A DNA stretch of 64,000 nucleotides, from the NCBI GenBank assembly GCA_020746835.1, contig JAGPNK010000012.1:1116001-1180000 (forward strand), written 5' to 3'. Numbering within the stretch: position 1 is the stretch's first letter; the number at the start of each line of letters is the position of its first letter. The translations under genes and the position numbers were made by a program. The DNA is from Stachybotrys elegans. Lineage: Eukaryota > Ascomycota > Sordariomycetes > Hypocreales > Stachybotryaceae. Below, one piece after another: positions 24,102 to 35,800 of this stretch. The notes below the pieces were generated by a model. The model was not told the origin of the DNA, ran no database searches, and worked only from the letters and a program-made list of their open reading frames with translations.

Positions 24102-27100
24102 ATGGAACTCGAGGTACCAGTACCAGACGCATCTGATAGCACGCTCGTCTTGTTGAAAGCACTCTCCAAATATCTGCAACAGGCCTCCCGCTGCACATCG
24201 CAACAGCTATTCGGCTACGCCAACGGTACTATCGCAGGTGTCTATGCCGGTGCCTCTTTGGGCAGCAGGAGTGTCGTGTCGCTACTAGACAGACTTCGAG
24301 AAGCTGTCAACGCCGAGGGAACGTCGAGCTCTCTCGTGTCACAAGTCTGCAGCAACGATAGCAACAGCAACGATGTGATTGGCGTTGCTGTGGACACCAA
24401 CGGCGACCTCGCTGCAGTACAAAAGGCCGTAATGTCATGGGACCAGGCCGAATGCTTCGATAGCCCGAGTGAGGTAACAACCGAGCAGCTGCATGATGTC
24501 GCTGTTTGGGAGACGCCCAACGCCCGCATTACCCCTGTCAAAAGAAACAACCGTCTCCAAGCAAGGGCCGAATGTTCTACTGTGTCAGTCGTGGCTGGTG
24601 ATGGCTGCGGGAAACTGGCTGAGCGCTGCGGCATCTCGCCCAGCGATTTCACCAAGTTCAACCCAAAAGAAAACCTGTGCTCATCGCTCAAAGCAGGCCA
24701 GCGTGTCTGTTGCTCCGCAGGTGATCTCCCAGACATCAAACCGAAGCCGAATGAGGATGGCTCCTGTGCCACATACGTTACTCTCCCCAACGACACCTGC
24801 GACAAGATCGCCCTCCAGCACGGCTTGGAAGACGGAGACCTCTCTGATTTCAACGACGGTACCACTTGGGGCTGGAACGGCTGCGACCCGGAACTCTTCT
24901 TCCATAGCACCAGGATCTGTGTTAGCAAGGGAGATCCGCCCTTGCCGGCGCCCGTGGCTAATGCCGTTTGTGGCCCTCTGAAGCCCGGCTCGACACGGCC
25001 AACAGACGGTACAATGATTGAGGATATGAATCCCTGTCCGCTCAAGGCCTGCTGTAATATCTGGGGACAGTGTGGAATCAGCGGGGATTTCTGCACAGAG
25101 GGCCGTGGCCCAACCGACAACCCAGGGACGGCTCCCAAGGACGTCAATGGTTGCGTCTCTAGCTGCGGGACTGAAATCATAAAAGGCTTCCCCAAGGGCC
25201 GCGGTCGAGTGGGCTACTACGGGTCATGGAACTTTAATCGCAAGTGTCTTCATCTGCGGTCAAGTAACGCCAACACAGATGGTTCCTACACGATTATCCA
25301 TTGGTCGTTTGCGGAAATCAATACGGCCGACTGGACGGTCAACATTGTCGACAAATACAAGCAGTACGATGGTTTCAAAGCTTTAACCAAAGTAAAGAAA
25401 GTCATCTCTTTCGGCGGTTGGGACTACTCGACACTCCCTGCAACCTATGACATCTTCCGTCAAGCTGTCAGTCCCGCCAACAGAGAGAGGTTTGCGACAA
25501 ATGTTGCCGACTTTCTCAAGAAGGAAGGCCTTGATGGAGTCGATTTTGACTGGGAGTATCCTGGCGTAAGTCGCCTGCGACAGCTAATAACTCCACACTA
25601 ACTCCCCCAGGCCCCGGACATAGACGGAGCACCGAGCCAGCCAACAGACGCTCCAAACTATTACAAGTTCTTGTCTTTGATGAAGACCAAGCTGTCAGGC
25701 ACAGGCAGGACCTTGTCTATTGCTGCCCCCGCCTCTTTCTGGTATCTGAAACAGTTCCCCATTGCGGAAATGGCAAAAGAGCTTCATTACATTGTGTACA
25801 TGACCTACGATCTGCACGGTAAGCCCAACGTTCCAGGGTCCCCGCATGAGCTGACTTGTTATAGGCCAGTGGGACTCAGGCAGTGTCTGGTCAATGGAAG
25901 GTTGTCCGACAGGAAACTGCTTAAGGAGCCATGGTATGTGTATTGCATTTTGCCATAATGGTTTGACTAACTGGCTATAGTGAACATGACCCTGACGATG
26001 ACGGCGCTTTCTATGAGTAGGTTGAATAGCCACAGGGACTGGATAATACTGACCTTGTGATAGTTACCAAGGCCGGTGTAGATGCCGAAAAGATCTATGT
26101 GGGAGAGTCGAGCTACGGACGTAGCTTCAAGATGGCTCAGGCAGGCTGCGTAGGCCCCAATTGCAAATGTCTGGGCAGCCGAGAGACTTCACTGGCCGCA
26201 AAGGGCGAATGCACAGACACAGCAGGCTACATTGCCAACGCCGAGATTGAGCAGATCATTAACGCTGGAGGCGGCACCCAGTACCGCGATGCAAAGTCCG
26301 ACTCCGATATCCTAGTGTACGACGGTATGTACTCGCATTCTTACATCTCCATGCATGGACTGACTGGGTTGCAGATACAGAGTGGGTGGCGTGGATGTCA
26401 AAAGACACAAAGGCCAAGCGCCGAACGCTCTGGGGAATGATGGGCTTTGCAGGCACCATAGACTGGGCCGTTGATCTCCAGTCCTTCACCGACGACGAGT
26501 GGCTTGGCCCTGAAGGCACTGCGCCTGAGGAGCCAGCTCCCCCGGAACGAGCCGAATGCAAGGGCACTTATGACCAGCTCTCCAGCATCCCCTCAGACAC
26601 TCCGCGTCACTGCAAAAATCTCTACATCCTGCAATCGCTTCGAAAAATGCTCAAGGACACACTGCAAACCTACGACAATCTGATAAACGGCGGCTATGAT
26701 AAAAAGTTCAACACCTATGCCGATGCTGTTGTCCAAGGGGGAAACAAGCAGGTTGAAAATTTCATGTTCACAAAGGGCAACGATTATTTCAAGTGCAAGC
26801 TCTGGGCAGAGACGACTTGCTGCTCCTTTTGCTACGGGAACCCTGGCCAGGACCCTGAGAGGACATGCCGATACTGTGAGAACTACGACTGCAATTGGGA
26901 TACGGTCTGCAACAACCCCGAGTCAACCTGCTGGGAGCCGGAGCGTCGCTACAAGGAAATTGACATCAACTGCCCTCCTGATTATTCAGAACGAACCCAC
27001 AGCGACCCATGGGTTCCCAACCAGCTATACAGCTCGGATGCCGTGACGTGGAACTTCCGCGACGGAAAGCAAGATCAATTCTACGCCGACCTCTTCACCG

Positions 27101-27912
27101 AAACACAGATCAAGAAAGAAGACATCACCTTCAAGAGCGTCAACCGCATCTCTTGCATCCCCGCAGAGTCCGCCGAGCAGTGCAGCAGACACGATCACGA
27201 CCACAACTTTCCCGTTACCCAGGGCTTCGACCGTAGCGATGTGCTCAACCCCAAGCATACGGTCAAGGACGCTCGTGGCAAGCTCAACAACATGGGGCCC
27301 GACCTAGACACTGCAATTGCTCTCATAAAAAAGAAGGCCTTTGCAGGAAGCGAATACGACCTGGTGGATGCCCTTAGTCTGCCCATCACCATGGTTGCGG
27401 ATGCAATCGACAGCATGCAGAAGATTGACGACACGGTTGACAAGTGGGATGCCGAGAAGCGGAAGAATATCCTGCTTGCCTTCTTGTCGGGCATCTTCTT
27501 GATTGTGCCCGTCGTTGGACAGGTTGTCGGCAGTATTGCCACCCTCGCCAATATCGGGCGTATCATCGCCATGGTAGGCATTGCCGGCAACGTCGCCCTA
27601 GGCATCCATGATGTCGTCGATAACAAGGATAATCCCGCACTTGCCATCTTCGGGCTGGTCCTCGAACCCCTGGCCATCCTCGATGTCGCCAAGATGTCCA
27701 AGGCGGCGCAGGTGAAGCGCGCCATGAGCCCCGAGGACCTTACGAAGCTTGGTGGAACGGCCGGCAGCCGACTGGACCAGATCAAGAATGCCAACAACTT
27801 TTGCCCTGCCAAGCCCAAGAAGCGAGAGATCTCTATGGAGTTTGAGACGATGCCCATGACGAGTTTGAATGGTATTGAGTATCATCCAGTGGTGGGCTAC
27901 CCATCTCTTTGA
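24102..27912 (+). CDS. Subgroup C GH18 chitinase with LysM and ChtBD
   Basis: Six exons (24102-25565, 25611-25818, 25865-25933, 25981-26016, 26064-26324, 26375-27912; introns 45-50 nt) close to 1191 residues. Order: a short N-terminal region; two LysM-like modules (about 158-206 and 222-278); a chitin-binding type 1 module (about 290-337; CCNIWGQCGISGDFC); GH18 from about 368 with SFGGWDYS and the catalytic motif DGVDFDWEYPG (acid Glu about 485); and a 400-residue C-terminal region with Cys clusters and a Gly/Ile-rich hydrophobic segment. This is the layout of fungal subgroup C chitinases, which resemble the chitinase-bearing subunit of yeast killer plasmid products. It hydrolyses chitin. Oddly there is no signal peptide or N-terminal Cys module, so the 5' end may be lost. 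The neighbours are a LysM protein and a GT2 synthase. Confidence 0.88.
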
Positions 27913-28426
27913 GCTACCCTATATATATTGCACGATAGAGACGAAATACAGACAGAACTGAACAATTAGACATTTGACCAATACAAAGTTTGTCAATGAA
28001 GGATAGCAGAAATTCTGGTTGCCAGAGAATATGTCATTAGCAGAGCTGTATAATTTGGGGCAAAATTGAATGCATAAGTTCAAGGGACCTACAATAAATA
28101 CTGTCTGGGCTTTGCCCTTGTTTGCACCTGACTAGGCCGCCCGGAGGCATGACACCGAGGCTCTCAGGTTGGAAATCGTTGCGATGTCGGCAGACTTTCA
28201 GCGCAGGCTCGCGATGAAGCTAAATCGCCCTACGCAACAGGAAGTGAAATGGATACATGCATATTCTAAGCCCAAAACAAGTAGATCTACAAATCAAAGG
28301 GGCTTGGCAGGGACGGACAGTTGACCAACTAACGTTCATGCTTAGAGCTGTCCAATAGAAGCTACATTCAATGAGAGCCTAATATTAGTGATATTTCCTA
28401 TTATGGAATAATTTAATCCTTTCTTT
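27913..28426. other. Intergenic between convergent genes
   Basis: AT-leaning sequence with no recognisable open frame, holding the 3' UTRs of the chitinase (+) and the GT2 synthase (-). Confidence 0.45.
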
Positions 28427-30556
28427 TCAGGGCGCCATTAATGCCTTCGGCGGTCGCTTGATTGTTGTTGGCCCATTTTGTTCGCTGTCCTCCGATTCCT
28501 TCTCGTTGACCCCTGGCTCAGTTGTCGTGGAGATATCCAACCCTCTCTGTGGTGCTTTTTGGTTTAATGGAAGCGTTAAGTGATGGCATGAATCCCGAAT
28601 GGGCACATCTGGGGAGCTCTTTTGCTCAGGCTGATGTCGATACAGACCCCTAATCTTAGGTTTGAACCTGCTTAGAGAAATGGAGCCCTGCCAGTAGAGG
28701 AACATCGATGGGAGCAATGCAAAGACACCAATAAGAAAGTATAAGGAGTTCCCAAACAGTCTGTATATAAAGAAGCCAATCCCGAAACAGACGGCCGTGT
28801 ACCAGACGGCAAGGTGGCAGACCTGGAATGACCGTTGCAAGAAAGACTGGCCGCGCCCGCGCTCAGCAGATGATCGGGCAGAGGTTCCCCAGCCAGTCTG
28901 CCTCATGGTGAGCACAGCGTACACCTTAGAGGGCAGCAGGCCAAAGAAGTAGATAATGCCGTAGACGCTGAAGATGAGCAACCATGGGTCTCTGCCGATA
29001 AAAACAGCCAAGATAGACTTGAACAAGGCGATGCCGAACAAGGTGACGAGCCAGATAATGGGCCGCCATGGGCTACCGCTAGTCGCGTCAAAGAGGAAGT
29101 GAAAAACCGTGGCGATAAGGATGAAAGGGTACAGAGCCTGGATCGTGGTCTCGACAAGCAGCCACGGCGTCTGGTACAAGAAGCTCATCGGGAACCAAAA
29201 GACCTCTCGGAAAAACGACTTGCTCCATCGAGTCTGCTGGGAAACCCAGCGGACAAACGTGGTGGGAGACTCGCTGTCACACCATGTGCGGTGAGTATAT
29301 CGCGTTCGAAGGCCGCGGCCGAGAAGCTGGTTGGTCAGGTGGCGATCATCACCAAACGTCGTCTTCTTGCCGCCAAAAGTCTGCAGGTTCCAAGGTCCGA
29401 TGATGGTATCCAGGTCACAGGAGCGATACATGCTCATGGGCCCAGAGAGGCACCCGACGCAACGCCACAGCGATTGACAGGCCCGCTCTATGTTGAAGGC
29501 GAACCAGTACCGAGCCGCGCATAGCCGAGTGAGCAGCGACTCCGTCCGATTCCAAATCTCGACATCGGCCGTGACGCCACCAATGTCCGGTGCCGACTGC
29601 AGTAGGCTCAGCATCTCATCAAGACCGTTTGGCTGGACAAGCGTGTCCGAGTCGGTGGTGAGGACAGCGTCACGGGTGCGCAAGGCGTATAGGCTGATGG
29701 CAAATGCTGTAAACATGGCGGTTCTCTTGTGGCTGTGGGGTTGGGTGAAGCACACGGCACGGCGACTGCCAATGTTCCAACTCTCGTGCCACATGTGAAC
29801 TTGATCGATGACGGCTTGCCTTGATAGCGCCAGTGCCTGCTCATGCCCCGGCCGAAACCGGCCGGTAAGCCAGTGCCGAACCTTGACCCCATAGCTTCGA
29901 GGATCGTAGGGCAAATTGCTAAAGTAGGTCTCCCGATGGACGTCGGATAAGAGAATGGGCAAATCGATGCGAGGCGCGTCAAAGGACCTGAACTCGCTGA
30001 CAAAGGAATCAGCCATACTAAGGTCCGGCTCTTCGTTGCCGTCGATGACGCAAACAATGCATTTTGAGCGAAGCGTCTGTCTCTGCAGGCTACGGAGGCA
30101 CTCCCGCCACGCCCGCTCGTCCTCCCGGTAGCCAACGACCACCATGGAGACATCCCCATCCGGGTTCAGTACCGTATGTACTGTCTCCGAGCCACATGCC
30201 CCTTCGTAGTCGCCGGATTCTAGGGCATTGGCCCTCCTCTTTGCGAGGTTGTCGATAATCCGGTTGACGTTAACCAAGTTTATCATGGCGCAGATTAGCT
30301 GCACCAGGTACTCGGAGACGAGGATGGTCCCATAGAGGCCCACGGAAGTGATGTCGAAGTCAAACACACTAAGGCCAATGCCGTAGCCAGCAATGAGTGC
30401 GCCGATGAGCCCAAAGGACACGGTAAGATTGATGGTGGCGATGAAGGGGTTCACTTTGAGCGGCTTCCGAGTAGGTACATTGAACACAGACTTGGGGTCG
30501 ATCGGCACACTCCGGCTGCTAGTGGATAACGACTCCGGAGGAGAAAGTGAAGACAT
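28427..30556 (-). CDS. GT2 polysaccharide synthase (hyaluronan/chitin synthase-like)
   Basis: A single exon of 709 residues from the ATG at 30554-30556. Two N-terminal membrane segments (about 40-105) precede a cytosolic glycosyltransferase 2 domain. Visible motifs are MVVVGYRED, VIDGNEE, TTDSDT (DxD), TFGDDRHLT (the general base region), and QQTRWSKSF (QxxRW, which holds the growing chain). About five C-terminal membrane helices follow, as in processive synthases. This is the pattern of hyaluronan synthase-like and Cps1-type fungal enzymes that polymerise UDP-sugars and extrude the chain. The polymer cannot be told from sequence. It is convergent with the chitinase and belongs to the same chitin or polysaccharide neighbourhood. 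Confidence 0.85.
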   Translation of the reverse strand: MSSLSPPESLSTSSRSVPIDPKSVFNVPTRKPLKVNPFIATINLTVSFGLIGALIAGYGIGLSVFDFDITSVGLYGTILVSEYLVQLICAMINLVNVNRIIDNLAKRRANALESGDYEGACGSETVHTVLNPDGDVSMVVVGYREDERAWRECLRSLQRQTLRSKCIVCVIDGNEEPDLSMADSFVSEFRSFDAPRIDLPILLSDVHRETYFSNLPYDPRSYGVKVRHWLTGRFRPGHEQALALSRQAVIDQVHMWHESWNIGSRRAVCFTQPHSHKRTAMFTAFAISLYALRTRDAVLTTDSDTLVQPNGLDEMLSLLQSAPDIGGVTADVEIWNRTESLLTRLCAARYWFAFNIERACQSLWRCVGCLSGPMSMYRSCDLDTIIGPWNLQTFGGKKTTFGDDRHLTNQLLGRGLRTRYTHRTWCDSESPTTFVRWVSQQTRWSKSFFREVFWFPMSFLYQTPWLLVETTIQALYPFILIATVFHFLFDATSGSPWRPIIWLVTLFGIALFKSILAVFIGRDPWLLIFSVYGIIYFFGLLPSKVYAVLTMRQTGWGTSARSSAERGRGQSFLQRSFQVCHLAVWYTAVCFGIGFFIYRLFGNSLYFLIGVFALLPSMFLYWQGSISLSRFKPKIRGLYRHQPEQKSSPDVPIRDSCHHLTLPLNQKAPQRGLDISTTTEPGVNEKESEDSEQNGPTTIKRPPKALMAP

Positions 30557-31184
30557 GATTAGCAATAAGGTGTTCAATGATCATAGATGGGGAGGTAGCT
30601 CATCGAGCATGCTAGTGAAGTAGTCAAGAACTGAATTCAATCATCTCTTTGTCCAAATTTATAGCATCGGTGATCATGGAATCGGGATCACATGCAACTT
30701 GGACGAGATCATATACGTGGTCTAATGGCCTAGGCCAGTGGTTGGGGAGCGCTTTCGTTCGAGCTACAGTACAGGCAGGCCCTCACACCATCAACGGTTA
30801 ATTCAATTATAGGATCTATCAGAAGCTTAAATATACGGTTACCTGTGGCGAGTGACGACTGGAGCCTCGAACACAATACGCCAAGGAGCAGCCATTGCAT
30901 CTCGAACTGTAGAAGGGTGCCAGTTTCTCATCTTGCCTCGACATCTCAGAGGATAGCCTTCCTTGGCCGACGTTATTTGCCCTCACTAGCAATAGCAACG
31001 ACCGGATCCCATGGTACATGGACTAACAGTCAAGCCATCTGTGAGAATAGAGGAGTCCCTCCTAGCTACACTAGATGTTGAATTTTCAACCTAAGAGACG
31101 CGAAGTGTATGATTGCGACCGACGAAGGTCGGGATGGCTCCCTCTACCAGACATCTTGGGCCCTAGCTGTAGAAGGCTGTCACT
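30557..31184. other. Promoter of the GT2 gene and unassigned DNA
   Basis: No recognisable coding sequence. Base composition is still ordinary here, in contrast to the AT-rich block that starts about 600 bp later. Confidence 0.4.
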
Positions 31185-31380
31185 GTCGATGAAGGTCACA
31201 AGGCCTAGCTGCAAAGGAAGACTGCCGCCGTCAACGAAGGTCTCGAACCTAGCCGTAGAGGGAGACTACCGCTATTGACAAAGGCCTTGAGCCTAGCTGT
31301 AGAGGCAGACTGCCGCTGTCGATGAAGGCTTGAAGCCCTATCTGTAAACGAAGGTCTGGATTGCTGCCGCTAGCAAAGGT
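31185..31380. repeat. Imperfect 44-45 bp tandem repeat
   Basis: About four units with the consensus GTCGATGAAGG, then CTTGAGCCTAGCTGTAGAGG, then AGACTGCCGCT follow one another from 31185. Units start at about 31185, 31230, 31274 and 31318. A degenerate half unit lies before them and another after. Differences are mostly transitions. It encodes nothing recognisable and lies just outside the RIP-affected block. Confidence 0.65.
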
Positions 31381-31539
31381 CTTGAGTTATTGTTGTAGAA
31401 CAAGGTTAGGATCATGGCTATTGGAAAATCTACGGGAAGAAACGCCTCTGAAGGACTCCCAATCATGCAGAAGAGTCCTCGTCTAGTTAGGTTTTTGTAT
31501 GTATGTATTTCCATGAGTCGAGTACTTTGATGGGGGCCT

Positions 31540-31905
31540 TGTTACGATGTAACAATCGCAGGGACCACGTGACCAGCCACGTGACCTGCATGGACCGATG
31601 GGACCCACAGGACCGAACTCTCGGTCCTGATGGACTGGACCAGTCCCTTGTGGGAGTAAGTCAGTCTACCCTAGGAGAATGGTTAGTTCTCCTAGTATAT
31701 AGATAGAAGGATTCTATAGAGTATATCTAGCTAGAAGCCTACTAGCTATTAATATAATTTAATTACCTTAATTACTATATACTTTAAGTATTTAACTATT
31801 ACTAAATATAATATATACTTAATAGTATATATACTCTAACTGTTTTATTAATAACTAACTCTAATATAATTAGACTTAATTATAGTTAGAAATCTAACTA
31901 TTATA
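31540..31905 (+). repeat. 5' LTR
   Basis: The first 160 bp or so keep normal composition (AGGGACCACGTGACCAGCC and following). From about 31700 on it is AT-rich like the interior. It aligns over its whole length with 38987-39352. Confidence 0.85.
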
Positions 31906-34900
31906 TATTAATAGCTCTTATTTAGATAGTTACTATATACCCTTAAGTAATACTAAATATAATATTAATTAATAACTAATCTATACTACTTTATACCTTA
32001 GGCCTCTAGTTTAAAAATATAGCTTAAGTAATAGCTTATTAAAAAGCTAAATAGCTTTAAGAAATAATAGCTTTATATAATAATAATTAATAAATATAAT
32101 AATCTCTTATATAAATATAATAATAGCTATAAGCTATAATACTAGCTTAATAGATAGTTTAAAATATAGAATAATATAAGCTAAAAGCTATTATTAAGCT
32201 ACTACTATTAGACCAGTTTAAAAAAAGCCCTAACTAAATTAAGTAATTCTTAAATTAGTATAATATATACCTTTAGTACTTTTCTTATACTTTTATAAGT
32301 AATAAAGAAAAAGTTTTATTTATTTTAAAAAGATTTAAAAAGATAACTATATATATTCTAGTCTATTTTAAAAGATTACTAAAATAATATCTATATAATC
32401 TAAGAGAAAAAGACTAACTAACTATTTAATAGCTACTTGGAATTTAAATAATAAATTAAGAATACCTTTAGAATTATTAATAAAGAATAAATAGCAAAAT
32501 AAAAACTAAAGGGCCTTAAGTAAGTTAACTTTACTATAAACTATAGATTAATATTTTAATAAATTATTATACTCTTTAACTAGAAAGATAGTATACTTAT
32601 AGTAATTTTCTATAGAAAACTAAAAGAAAGAGTTAAAGATAAACTCTATAAGAAATAATAACTAAATACTTTTATTAAGTATATTTAAATAGCTATCTAT
32701 ATTAATAAAAATAGTTCTAGAAAGAGTAAGAGAAAAAGAAAACTACTATATAATATAGATAGAAATAACCCTTTATTAAGAATAATTATAGTACTAATAT
32801 TAAATAATAATAAGAAAAGTACTCTACTATTTATAGTATATATATAGAAACTATAAACACTAGTATTAGTATTATATAATAAAGTAATAATATTACCTAC
32901 TATAACTATAGAAAAAAGAGCTATATTTAGAAAAACTATTTAGAGCTAATCTAAAATAAATTCTAGGTAGAAATATTTAAAAGAGAAAAATTTAAAGAAA
33001 TAGATAAAAAAGAATATATATACTTTATACTATTTCTTAATAAAGAAAACACTAGTATTAAAACTATAATATATATAGTAATAGTTATTATATATAATAA
33101 AGAGAAGCTATAATTCTATAGATTTATAACTCTATTAGACTAAAATAATTATAAAGCTATATAAAAGAATAACTTTAACTTTACTAAATAAAATAAACTC
33201 TATAATAAAGAACTTAAATATAGATATATATCTAAAGAATATTTTAATAAAGAAGGGCTTTACTAAGGACTAAAGAATTAAAAGTATTAAATACCTAAGT
33301 TTATCTTTATAAAAGAAAAAAACCTCTATACCTTAATTAAATAGAGCTACTATAAGAATAATAACTATAAACTCTATAAGTATAAAAAATATTATTACTT
33401 TAGATATTATTATATACTATAGCTATAAAACTAGTTTAAAGAGATATAGTTAAATAACTTTAACTTAAGTTAATAAACAGTTAGTTATATTTAGAACCTA
33501 TATAAAAGATAACTTTAGATAGATAAAGCTATTAAATAGAAACTCTCTAGATCTCTATAAAAAATTATTAAGACCTACTAGAACTCTATAAATAACTTCT
33601 AGATACTATAAAATATATAGTAAGTATAGAAAGCTCTAGAGAAGCAAGATAAAAAATAATAAAAATAAAACTTATATAAAATATAATTATTACTATAATA
33701 TTATATAATTAAAATAAAAACCCTATTAATAATATCCCTATATAATTCTAATAAGTAAATTAACTATAATAAGTAAAGTAATTAATAGAGAGAACCTAAG
33801 TATATTACTAAAATTAAGGAATTATCTATCTATACCTTATATAAGCTAAGTATAATATTATAGTAAAACTTAAACTAAATATCTTAGAAAGTAATATTAT
33901 TAGTAATAAAGACTATAAATAGACTATAAAAACTATAAAAGAAAGAATCTAGAATATATAAACTAATTAAAAGAGTAAGAAAGTATAGAAAGTACTATAA
34001 AACTTATATAGTATATAAATATAACTAATATATTACTTTAAAGAAATAGAAATAGAATATACTATTAAAGTATTTAATAGTATTATTAGAGAATAGAGCC
34101 CTAATAATAATAGATTCTATATTTATAGAATAAGAATAGTCTAAGCTCTAGAAGAATAAATAAAATAAAAATAAATAATAAAAGATATTTCTATTGTCTA
34201 TAGAGACTATCTAGACTATAATAAGGTTTTATAGGTATTATACTATATATATTTATATAAAATATATAGTAAAAATAAGTTTAAAAACAACTACTTTTTA
34301 ATTAAAATTATAACTACTTTAGTATTAAAATACTATATATACTAAAACCTTAAGAATTATTAAATAATAAAGAAATAGTTATATAATCTATTTGTTTTAA
34401 ATAGAAAAACTAAAAGTATAGTAAATAGTATATAAAAGTACTAAACTACTATAACTATCTATATAAAGAATATAAAATATATATATAAGCCAAGATTATA
34501 GATTAATATAATATATTAAAAAACTAAAAATACTTTTTAAAATAGAATATTAAAATATAGGGCATAAGGTTCTATATATATATAATAATAATAATAAAGA
34601 GTAAGAACTTATTATATAAGTATAGATTAATAAATAATAGCTTATAGTATTTTAGACTATAAAGTATAAAAGAACTATATTAGCTCTAAGGCTATAAATA
34701 GACTTAAGCTACTATAGAAACTAATATAAAAAACCACTATTTAAAATACTAATAAAAATACTTTACTAGAAGAAGGTATTATAAAAGAAATTAATTACCT
34801 CTATTTATAAGTTATAGATAGTAATATATATATATATATTTATATTAGGAAATTCTAAATAGTAAATATATTTTAAAATATAAATAGTTTAAAAAGTATA

Positions 34901-35399
34901 ATCTATAGATTAACTAGAAAACTAACTAAATAGAATTGCTTAAATAAACTATATCTAGCTATACTAAAGTAAACTTAAAGAGATTTTAATCTTTACTAAA
35001 TAACTAAAAAAGATAAATAAAGAATAGAATTCTTACTATCTCTATAAGAAATAGTATATAAATAGATATAAAAATAAAAATAATAAGCAAATTATATTAT
35101 ATATTAAATAATATAATAGTTTAAAAAGCTTAATAAAAATCTTAAAGAAATAAAGTAGAAAGTAGTAAAAAGAAAGAAAAAACTAAAAAATATACTAATA
35201 TAATACTATAAATATAAAAAGCTTTTTAATAAGGAAATTAAAGAAGGACTACTATAATACTCTAAATAGAATTATAAAATTAATATTATTAATAGAAAGT
35301 AGCTATACTCTAATAAACTATATACTCTTAATATAAAATAAAAAGAAATACTTAAAGAGTATCTAAAATAAATACTATATTAAAAAAAGATTTAAATAT

Positions 35400-35800
35400 T
35401 TAAATTATTAGCTAAATATCTAGTTATATTTATATCTAAAAAAAATAATAAATTATAACTAGTTATTAATTATAAATAACTTAATACTATTACTATTAAA
35501 GATAGAATACTACTATCTTTAATAGAAGAAATATAAAATAGACTATATAGTAAAATAATCTTTATAATATTAAATCTTATATTAATATATAATTAAATTT
35601 AGATAAAAAAAGATATAAGTAGAAAATAACATTTAGAATAAAATATAGACTTTATAAATACTTTACTATACTATAAGAATTAACTAATATATTTATAATA
35701 TTTAATAAATAATTATATATATCTTAAGAAAATACCTTAATATTTTATTATATACTACTTTAATAATATACTAATTTTCTTAAATAATAAAGAAAAGTAT
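35400..35800 (+). pseudogene. Reverse transcriptase remnant
   Basis: With RIP transitions allowed for, the plus strand keeps the order and spacing of gypsy reverse transcriptase blocks, including KDR near 35500 and the catalytic block near 35751-35785, where Asp codons now read AAT. Many stops are present. No repaired sequence is given. Confidence 0.65.

Noticed and set aside
24242..25195. Minus-strand open frame of 317 codons
   Set aside because: It is the reverse strand of the chitinase first exon; the plus strand carries clear LysM, ChtBD and GH18 motifs.
27195..27857. Minus-strand open frame of 220 codons
   Set aside because: It is antisense to the chitinase C-terminal region and resembles no family.
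31185..31380. CRISPR array
   Set aside because: The units are contiguous and degenerate with no spacers, and the genome is fungal.
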